Source: an uncultured Eubacteriales bacterium
GTDB taxonomy: Bacteria; Bacillota; Clostridia; Oscillospirales; CAG-272
DNA length: 6,625 nt
Assembly (NCBI GenBank): GCA_934446485.1
Contig: CAKSEM010000082.1
Span: 1-6,625 of the forward strand
Direction of reading: 5' to 3'
Shown here: positions 1-4,928 of the stretch, one piece after another
How positions within the stretch are numbered: position 1 is the stretch's first letter
Layout: every line of letters starts with the position of its first letter
The notes under the pieces: model-generated
Database searches by the model: none
Told to the model about the DNA's origin: nothing
The model's input: the letters and a program-made list of their open reading frames with translations, nothing else
Translations under genes and position numbers: made by a program

Positions 1-836
1 CGAGAACTGATCTGGCAGCGGTCGAGTATGTCACGACTAAAGACCCCACTCTTGTTGACAACCTTTCCTTTATGTACGGAGGCGGGATCGGTCTTGAGAC
101 GGGCTGCCTGAGAGGGAGTTTTGATGTCACTGTTCAGAACTGTGTGTTTGAGTGGATAGGCGGTTCTATTCAGGATGGAACGGTGAGATTCGGAAATGCA
201 ATTCAAAACTGGGGTTCATGCGACGGGCTGTTCGTCAGAGACTGCTACATCAATCAGATATACGATGCCGGATTTACGAGTCAGGGCAGCGGCGTTATGG
301 TTGACATCTACTTTGAAAACAACGTGACGGAGCGTTGCGGATTCAGTGTGGAATTCTTCAATTCCGCAGTGGAGGGACGCGACGAATATATATTTGAAAA
401 TGTATTCATCCGAAACAACATCAGCCGCTATGCCGGATACGGCTTCGGACATACGCGTCCCGATAAGCAGGGGACGTTCTTCCGCGGCAGCAAAAGCTGG
501 GAGGGGGACGTTCCAACGTACAATATGGTACATGAGAACAACATAAATCTCTACTGTGCCATTGCTGCGTTCTCGTCCGGCGGACTTGCCCGCGGTGCAC
601 ACGCGCAAGGAGTCATCACTAGAGGAAATGTGTATCTTCTCAATAATATTTCGGCAAACGTCCTCCGCTCGCGGACGGATATAGAAGCCGAGAGCGGCGA
701 TAACAAGGTCATGTACCCGTATACCGTACAGTACATACGCTATCTGGCTCAGCTCGGAATAGAGGAGGGCTCGACCTTCTACTACTGTGACTATTACCTC
801 TACCCGGAGGCTGAAGAGGCGGGCGCTTACAGATAA
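1..836 (+). CDS. Right-handed parallel beta-helix protein, C-terminal part (5' end outside window)
   Basis: The reading frame is open from the left edge (first full codon at position 3) to TAA at 834-836, giving 277 visible residues. The ATG at 72 is probably internal, because coding-like sequence continues upstream of it. The protein is rich in Asn, Gly, Phe and Tyr, with short beta-strand-like segments. Four similar motifs, NNVT, NNIS, NNIN and NNIS (Asn pairs encoded at 318, 414, 537 and 642), recur every 32-41 residues. Such Asn-rich turns are typical of parallel beta-helix folds such as pectate-lyase-like and other polysaccharide-active proteins. The fold is therefore well supported, but substrate and catalytic residues cannot be assigned. 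No C-terminal anchor, LPXTG motif or dockerin is seen after the helix, which ends in a Tyr/Glu-rich tail. It is probably secreted, but the N terminus with any signal peptide is not visible. It converges with the M23 gene and shares a terminator with it. Confidence 0.82.
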   Translation, partial: RTDLAAVEYVTTKDPTLVDNLSFMYGGGIGLETGCLRGSFDVTVQNCVFEWIGGSIQDGTVRFGNAIQNWGSCDGLFVRDCYINQIYDAGFTSQGSGVMVDIYFENNVTERCGFSVEFFNSAVEGRDEYIFENVFIRNNISRYAGYGFGHTRPDKQGTFFRGSKSWEGDVPTYNMVHENNINLYCAIAAFSSGGLARGAHAQGVITRGNVYLLNNISANVLRSRTDIEAESGDNKVMYPYTVQYIRYLAQLGIEEGSTFYYCDYYLYPEAEEAGAYR

Positions 837-842
837 TAAACG

Positions 843-879
843 AATACTGCCGTGCCGAGGAGGCACGGCAGTATTTTTT
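843..879 (+). terminator. Rho-independent terminator between convergent genes
   Basis: A perfect 14-bp stem (843-856 with 862-875) closes a 5-nt loop (GAGGA) and runs into a T tract at 874-879. It begins 6 nt after the TAA of the beta-helix gene. The same hairpin lies just beyond the stop codon of the convergent M23 gene (882-884). It may therefore serve both strands, although the T-rich run on the minus side is weaker and interrupted. Confidence 0.92.
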
Positions 880-881
880 GA

Positions 882-1607
882 CTATCCTTCGTATTCTGTG
901 TCCGCCGAAACGAGAGACAGATATTCGGACGGATCCACGGGGGATCCGTTTACCAGAAGTTCGAGATGAAGATGAGGTTCAAGCTCACATTCGATGAGTG
1001 CGGTGTCTCCGACCGCACCGACGGTATCACCTGCGGCGACCGCTGTGCCGACCGCGATGCCCGACGGAAGCTCTGCGGCAAGATTTCGGTAGACCGACTC
1101 AATGCCGTCGGCGTGAGCGATCTTTACCGTTGTACCCATCATCGGATCCTCGGTTATCTCGGATATCTCACCTGCAGCGCAGGCGCACACCGGAGTTCCG
1201 ACCTCCGCCTTGATGTCGACTCCGCCGTGTGTGCGGAAATCGTTCATAGTGAGCGAGTAAATCGGGGACGTGACGCTGCACGGCACGATGACCGAGCCGT
1301 CGAGCGGAAGGGAAAACTTTATGTCGTCGATTGAGACGAGCGTCGGGACTGAGGCGCTTTTGGAAGCACTCTCGTCGCCGTTCTCCGATTCATCCGTATC
1401 TGGTGTGTGCGTCGGACGCGATCCGGACCTCTCATCAGGCGAGTTATCGGTTATGTCCCCCATTTCGGTTTCGCGAAGGAGCGATTTGTCGGCGGCTGCT
1501 TTCTTTCCGGCGCCGCTCGCGATCGCGACGAATATACTGGCGATGATGAGCAGGAGCACGAGACATACGTACAGTGCCCGATTCTGCTTCTTATTTTGTG
1601 TGGACAT
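882..1607 (-). CDS. Membrane-anchored M23 (LytM) metallopeptidase, SpoIIQ-like
   Basis: This is a 241-residue protein. A short basic N terminus (KKQNR) is followed by one hydrophobic segment at about residues 11-31, which suggests an N-in, C-out bitopic protein. A low-complexity Ser/Thr/Asp/Glu linker (about 35-90) leads to a LytM/M23 domain (about 97-235). Both metal-binding motifs are intact: HxxxD at H127/D131 and HxH at H212/H214. The family cleaves peptide cross-links in peptidoglycan with zinc. The sequence before the first motif (SLTMNDFRTHGGVDI), TAxxE before HLHLE, and VDPSEYL at the end resemble SpoIIQ, the forespore partner of SpoIIIAH in engulfment. Bacillus subtilis SpoIIQ has lost a zinc ligand, whereas clostridial forms keep it, as here. 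The ATG at 1607 follows AAAGGA with a 9-nt gap; the stop is TAG. SpoIIQ is an inference from motifs and the promoter below; a vegetative M23 hydrolase is the alternative. Confidence 0.88.
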   Translation of the reverse strand: MSTQNKKQNRALYVCLVLLLIIASIFVAIASGAGKKAAADKSLLRETEMGDITDNSPDERSGSRPTHTPDTDESENGDESASKSASVPTLVSIDDIKFSLPLDGSVIVPCSVTSPIYSLTMNDFRTHGGVDIKAEVGTPVCACAAGEISEITEDPMMGTTVKIAHADGIESVYRNLAAELPSGIAVGTAVAAGDTVGAVGDTALIECELEPHLHLELLVNGSPVDPSEYLSLVSADTEYEG

Positions 1608-1616
1608 TTCTTTGAT

Positions 1617-1622
1617 TCCTTT
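1617..1622 (-). promoter_or_regulatory. Ribosome binding site of the M23 gene
   Basis: AAAGGA on the minus strand lies 9 nt before the ATG at 1607-1605. It fixes the start ahead of the transmembrane segment. Confidence 0.75.
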
Positions 1623-1664
1623 CGGTTTTTGTAATATGACGGGCCGTGTCGACTCCGCCCGAAT

Positions 1665-1678
1665 CGCAGTGCACTGCG
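1665..1678. repeat. 14-bp perfect palindrome in the M23 gene leader
   Basis: Positions 1665-1678 (CGCAGTGCACTGCG) form an uninterrupted dyad with no spacer, about 58 bp upstream of the M23 start codon. If transcription starts at the candidate promoter at 1703-1731, it lies in the 5' untranslated region. It could be an operator for a dimeric regulator or a coincidence; no matching second copy was noticed. Confidence 0.4.
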
Positions 1679-1702
1679 GCTTGCTGCGTTCGTTGCCGTT
1701 CT

Positions 1703-1731
1703 TATTTTTACCATGAGGTGGTCAATTATTC
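1703..1731 (-). promoter_or_regulatory. Candidate sigma-F-type (forespore) promoter for the M23 gene
   Basis: On the minus strand, GGTAAAAATA (1712-1703) fits every specified position of the Bacillus sigma-F -10 pattern GGnrAnAnTw as I recall it. GAATA (1731-1727) matches four of five positions of the -35 pattern GywTA. The spacer is 14 nt rather than the usual 15. Transcription would start near 1696 and leave a leader of roughly 90 nt. Known spoIIQ genes are sigma-F dependent, so motif and product agree. No good sigma-A -10 is found at the right distance from the TTGACC on the same strand (1725-1720). The motif is short and AT-rich, so chance is possible. Confidence 0.42.
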
Positions 1732-1791
1732 AGGCAAAATCAAAGATTTACTCCCGTGTCCTCCGGTGCGGCTTCATCGGCTGACCGAGAG

Positions 1792-1818
1792 TTGACATTC
1801 GGTCACACATGATATAAT
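1792..1818 (+). promoter_or_regulatory. Sigma-A promoter of the lipoprotein gene
   Basis: TTGACA (1792-1797) and TATAAT (1813-1818) are both consensus hexamers. The spacer is short at 15 nt, but TGA directly before the -10 gives a perfect extended -10 (TGnTATAAT). Transcription would start near 1825, leaving a leader of about 57 nt before the ATG at 1882. Confidence 0.75.
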
Positions 1819-1872
1819 AATGTCGTATTCTTGAATATTTGACAGTATTGCAGGAATAACACATTAATAAAT

Positions 1873-1876
1873 GGAG
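1873..1876 (+). promoter_or_regulatory. Ribosome binding site pointing to an out-of-frame ATG at 1882
   Basis: GGAG lies 5 nt before ATG 1882-1884. That ATG reads a frame that stops about 30 codons later and differs from the lipoprotein frame. No comparable site precedes the nominal lipoprotein ATG at 1916. The site therefore suggests that the intended start is at 1882 and that the frame is disturbed just after it. Confidence 0.55.
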
Positions 1877-1915
1877 AAACAATGACGCTTTGCAGCGCTC
1901 CTTCTGCTCGTTACC

Positions 1916-3382
1916 ATGATAGTAACTTGTCTTCCGGGATGCGACAAACTGTCGGCAAAAAAGATCGGTGATGACCCGGCAGGTGCCCTGACGGATGCCT
2001 ATGAGGCGACCTGTGCGGCGTTTCAAAAGAAATTTCCGTCGCTGGCATCTCTCGATAAGGTTCTGGAGTCCGCACATTCTACGAATGTTCGGCTTGAGGC
2101 AAGTGATCTGATAACGCTTTCATTTGACGGAGCTTCCGACGGCACTGCCGCATCCGGGACTTTCAGTTTCAATATGCTCGGCGGCGCAGTCGGTGCTGAT
2201 ATATCATGCTGGTCAAATGCGGACGGCTTTGCAATTGAGTCTTCCGATATTCTGGGTGACGGCATCTACGGTATAGACCTTGCCGATGCCGGAGACGATA
2301 TAAAGTCAAGCGCGCTCACGTCGATGCTCGGCCTCGATTCCGACACGGTCGATGCTCTCAGCGAGCTGTTTAAATCCCCCGATCGCTTTGGATCCGCCAT
2401 GAATGATTTTGTGAAAGCTGTCAGAGAGATAGCGAACTCAGACAAGACGACCGTTGAGGATACAACGGTCGAGGTGGACGGCAGTTCGGTCAAGGCGGTG
2501 TCGATCCGCTTCCCGCTCGATTCCGATACTGTTGATGCATACGTCGATGCAATTGAGACGTATATCAGTGTGTTGCTCGGCGTAGACAACTCCAATAGCC
2601 TTAACAGTGCTGCTTTCGGTGATGACTCATGCTTTGAGGTCGCAATATCCGCAAATACGGGCATGATCCTGAGCGCAGCGCTGTCCATTCCGGAAAGTAC
2701 GGGAATCGGTCCCGCAACATTCAAGATGCTGAAAGACAGCACAGATTGCGTTGACTTTGATATGTCGGTGGAAAGCGTTACGGACGATATTACCCTGGAG
2801 TTCAGAGAAAAATCCGAGGACGGACGCAGCGGGTTCTCGTGCGCGTATGACTATGCTCCCGCAGACGGTGACGCATCGAACGGAAACGTATCTGCTCTCC
2901 GTTCCGAGTCCGACGGAAAATTCGATCTTTCCGTGGCTACAAAGCAGTCCGGGGTTGAAGTTTCGGTTACGGTCAGCGGTGCACTTACATACAGCGACAA
3001 GGAATACGAGCTTAGCATTGAGCCGTTTGCTGTTACCGACGATAGCGGTGAGCAGACCGAGCTTGCGTTTGAAATGAGACTTGCAAATGACGCTTCGCCC
3101 GCCTCTCTGCCCGAGTATGTAAATATTCTGACGCTTAACGAGGATGAGCTTGCCGAGCTCGGTCAGAATATTGCCTCATCAAATTTCGCACAGATGATCG
3201 GTTCTGCGTTTTCGAGTGAGCTTATGCCTTACGTGTACGATTATGACGAAAATCTTGCACAGTGGGAGCTCGATGGAGACGAAATACCGTTTGACTTCGG
3301 TGAATTTATCGATGAGAACGGATACGATGAAAATCTTGCGCAGTGGTACGAAGATTTTTCTCTTTACGGAGACGTTGCATAA
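1916..3382 (+). CDS. Large acidic lipoprotein of unknown function; 5' end appears disrupted
   Basis: The open frame from ATG 1916 encodes 488 residues and ends with TAA. I do not recognise the family. A lipobox-like LPGC puts the lipidated Cys at residue 9 of this start, far too close to the N terminus for a working signal peptide. Upstream in the same frame the codons read RFAALLLLVT, an ideal hydrophobic core, but TGA at 1883-1885 interrupts it. A complete lipoprotein signal therefore seems to have been broken by a point change or small indel, or there is a sequence error. The body is rich in Asp, Ser, Glu and Ala, consistent with an exported protein tethered outside the membrane. LDSDTVDA occurs at residues 140-147 and 201-208, and YDENLAQW at 443-450 and 470-477 in a very acidic C terminus. 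There is no transmembrane segment beyond the signal. It has its own promoter and terminator and is divergent from the M23 gene. If the lesion is real, the protein may be mislocalised or poorly made. Confidence 0.78.
   Translation: MIVTCLPGCDKLSAKKIGDDPAGALTDAYEATCAAFQKKFPSLASLDKVLESAHSTNVRLEASDLITLSFDGASDGTAASGTFSFNMLGGAVGADISCWSNADGFAIESSDILGDGIYGIDLADAGDDIKSSALTSMLGLDSDTVDALSELFKSPDRFGSAMNDFVKAVREIANSDKTTVEDTTVEVDGSSVKAVSIRFPLDSDTVDAYVDAIETYISVLLGVDNSNSLNSAAFGDDSCFEVAISANTGMILSAALSIPESTGIGPATFKMLKDSTDCVDFDMSVESVTDDITLEFREKSEDGRSGFSCAYDYAPADGDASNGNVSALRSESDGKFDLSVATKQSGVEVSVTVSGALTYSDKEYELSIEPFAVTDDSGEQTELAFEMRLANDASPASLPEYVNILTLNEDELAELGQNIASSNFAQMIGSAFSSELMPYVYDYDENLAQWELDGDEIPFDFGEFIDENGYDENLAQWYEDFSLYGDVA
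3242..3346 (+). repeat. Pair of octapeptide-coding direct repeats (YDENLAQW)
   Basis: The 24-nt units at 3242-3265 and 3323-3346, 81 nt apart, encode the identical octapeptide. They differ at three bases, all synonymous third positions. The flanking residues are acidic and aromatic but not identical. This points to a duplicated motif kept under protein-level selection rather than a very recent copy. Confidence 0.8.
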
Positions 3383-3405
3383 CACTGCGGATGTCGTCTT
3401 TGCAC

Positions 3406-3443
3406 GAACCGGAACCGCCTTATGACGGTTCCGGTTCATTTTT
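3406..3443 (+). terminator. Rho-independent terminator of the lipoprotein gene
   Basis: A perfect 12-bp stem (3406-3417 with 3426-3437) encloses an 8-nt loop and is followed by ATTTTT (3438-3443). It starts 23 nt after the TAA of the lipoprotein gene and separates it from the downstream operon. Confidence 0.9.
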
Positions 3444-3467
3444 GTGCATAAATTCACTGTCTTGTGC

Positions 3468-3497
3468 TTGACCGTGATGATGTTTGTGGTGTATAAT
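3468..3497 (+). promoter_or_regulatory. Sigma-A promoter of the DUF512-der-plsY operon
   Basis: TTGACC (3468-3473, one mismatch to consensus) and TATAAT (3492-3497, consensus) are separated by 18 nt. The expected transcription start is about 3503-3505, just after the lipoprotein terminator and about 65 nt before the DUF512 ATG. No comparable promoter was seen in the gaps before der or plsY. Confidence 0.8.
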
Positions 3498-3504
3498 AAA
3501 GAGA

Positions 3505-3576
3505 ATGAGTGACCGCCTACGGCGGGACGCAGCAGTCTTTGAGAGGAGAGCCCGCCGGGGCAGCGGATTATGGTAA
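3505..3576 (+). other. Possible 23-codon leader ORF overlapping the DUF512 start
   Basis: ATG at 3505 opens a 23-residue, Arg-rich frame beginning MSDRLRRDAA and ending in GSGLW before TAA at 3574-3576. It overlaps the DUF512 ATG (3570) by 7 nt. The predicted transcription start falls almost on its ATG, so it would be nearly leaderless; only a weak AAAGAGA precedes it. Since the DUF512 gene lacks a well-placed strong ribosome binding site, translational coupling is conceivable. There is no independent evidence that the peptide is made. Confidence 0.2.
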
Positions 3577-4877
3577 AGATAACCGGAGTTCTGCCGAATT
3601 CCCGTGCGGAAGCTGCGGGAATTTGTGAGGGAGACTTTCTTCTCGACATTAACGGCCGCGAGATCCGCGATGTGCTCGATTACAGATTTCATCTGGCGTC
3701 ACGCAGTGTAAGGCTGCGCGTTCACCGCGGACCGTCAATACTTGAGTTTACGATAGACAAGGACACATATGACGATATCGGACTTGAGTTTGAAACGCCG
3801 CTGATGGATAAGAAGCATAGGTGCGAAAACGGCTGCATCTTCTGCTTTATCGATCAAAATCCAAAGGGGATGCGTGAGAGCATATACTTTAAGGACGATG
3901 ACTCGCGTCTGTCGTTTTTGCACGGCAACTATATAACGCTCACGAATCTTCACCGAGAGGATATAGACAGGATAATCGAGATGCACATCTCGCCCGTCAA
4001 CGTTTCCGTGCACACAACAAATCCGGAGCTGCGCGTTCGCATGATGAAGAACCGCCGTGCCGGTGAGGTGCTGTCATATATCAAGCTGCTCGCGGATGCG
4101 GGCACAAAGCTGCGCGGACAGATCGTCCTGTGCCGCGGTATCAATGACGGAGCGGAGCTTGACCGCACGATGCGCGATCTTTCCGGGTATTATCCGGCGC
4201 TTGACAGTGTGTCGGTCGTGCCTGCGGGGCTGACAAGATATCGTGAGAATCTCTATCCGCTCGAGCCGTTTGACGCAGATTCTTCACGTGAGGTGATAGA
4301 GCAGGTCACGGCGTTCGGCAATGAGTGCGAGAAGAAGCTCGGCTGCCGGGTGTTCTATGCATCCGACGAATTTTATGTGAAGAGCGGGGTTCCGCTTCCG
4401 CCGTATGAGTTTTGGGGCGACTTCGATCAGATAGAGAACGGAGTCGGTATGCTCTCGTCATTCGAGCATGAGTTCGAAGTGATGCTCGGCACACTCTCTG
4501 ACGATGAACGCCGGATATGCCGCGAGGTATCGCTGGCGACGGGTGAGGCAGCGTACGGGATGATGGAACGTCTGACTCGCCGCCTCGGCTCCGAGGTGCC
4601 GGGGGTTAGGGTTCATCTGTACATGGTCAAGAACGAGTTTTTCGGAGGAGGAGTCACGGTGACGGGACTTCTGACAGGATGCGATATTGCGGCGGCTCTT
4701 GCAGGGCGCGAGCTCGGAGAGGTGCTGATCCTCTCACGCACTATGCTGCGTGCCGAGGGCGATCTATTCCTTTGCGGCATGACACCGGACGAGCTTTCGG
4801 AGCGGCTCGGCGTCGGAATTGAATTTACCGAGAACGACGGAGGAGAATTTCTGCTCCGCGTATTGGGAATCGAATGA
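3570..4877 (+). CDS. DUF512 family protein: PDZ domain plus radical-SAM-like Fe-S domain
   Basis: This is a 435-residue protein belonging to the group annotated as DUF512 or COG1625 (Fe-S oxidoreductase related to NifB/MoaA). Residues 1-60 form a PDZ-like domain (GVLPNSRAEAAGICEGDFLLDINGREI). C85, C89 and C92 form CxxxCxxC, the pattern that binds a 4Fe-4S cluster in radical SAM enzymes, in the context CENGCIFCFIDQ. A TIM-barrel-like middle part follows (about 105-220, with HGNYITLTNL and SPVNVSVHTT). The C-terminal DUF512 region (about 220-430) includes VVPAGLTRYRENLYPLEPF, QIENGVGM and NEFFGGGVTVTGLLTG. The reaction and substrate are unknown for the family. The ATG at 3570 is the only usual start after an in-frame TGA at 3540; just GGGG (3557-3560, 9 nt away) could act as a weak ribosome binding site. 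The gene is first in an operon with der and plsY, and the cytoplasm is the expected location. Confidence 0.94.
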   Translation: MVKITGVLPNSRAEAAGICEGDFLLDINGREIRDVLDYRFHLASRSVRLRVHRGPSILEFTIDKDTYDDIGLEFETPLMDKKHRCENGCIFCFIDQNPKGMRESIYFKDDDSRLSFLHGNYITLTNLHREDIDRIIEMHISPVNVSVHTTNPELRVRMMKNRRAGEVLSYIKLLADAGTKLRGQIVLCRGINDGAELDRTMRDLSGYYPALDSVSVVPAGLTRYRENLYPLEPFDADSSREVIEQVTAFGNECEKKLGCRVFYASDEFYVKSGVPLPPYEFWGDFDQIENGVGMLSSFEHEFEVMLGTLSDDERRICREVSLATGEAAYGMMERLTRRLGSEVPGVRVHLYMVKNEFFGGGVTVTGLLTGCDIAAALAGRELGEVLILSRTMLRAEGDLFLCGMTPDELSERLGVGIEFTENDGGEFLLRVLGIE

Positions 4878-4881
4878 TTCC

Positions 4882-4899
4882 TGCCGCCTCGCGGCGGCA
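4882..4899 (+). other. Intercistronic GC hairpin between the DUF512 gene and der
   Basis: TGCCGCC (4882-4888) and GGCGGCA (4893-4899) form a 7-bp stem with a TCGC loop, 4 nt after the DUF512 stop codon. No T tract follows, so it is unlikely to terminate transcription fully. An mRNA-stability or processing role is possible. Confidence 0.6.
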
Positions 4900-4912
4900 T
4901 ACACGAACGACG

Positions 4913-4917
4913 AAAGG
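4913..4917 (+). promoter_or_regulatory. Ribosome binding site of der
   Basis: AAAGG lies 11 nt before the der ATG at 4929, a little long. Two other ATGs, at 4919 and 4924, lie between them in the other two frames. The conserved Der N terminus (MGKPVIAIVGRPNVGKS) fixes the start at 4929. Confidence 0.6.
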
Positions 4918-4928
4918 TATGGTATGGC

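Noticed and set aside
216..866. Long minus-strand open frame of 216 codons opposite the beta-helix gene
   Set aside because: It lies antisense to a convincing coding frame, overlaps the terminator hairpin and has no recognisable domain or ribosome binding site.
929..949. 8-bp stem with a 5-nt loop made of two GGATCC copies
   Set aside because: It lies inside the M23 coding region, encoding conserved residues near VDPS, has no T tract, and is explained by codon use.
1839..1868. Second TTGACA (1839-1844) with a weak -10 (ATTAAT, 1863-1868)
   Set aside because: Transcription would start near the ribosome binding site at 1873, and a far better promoter with an extended -10 lies just upstream.
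1883..1885. TGA in the signal peptide as a selenocysteine or recoded Trp codon
   Set aside because: TGA is a genuine stop for the DUF512 and der genes and Trp uses TGG. Selenocysteine in a lipoprotein signal peptide is not plausible, and no convincing SECIS-like hairpin follows.
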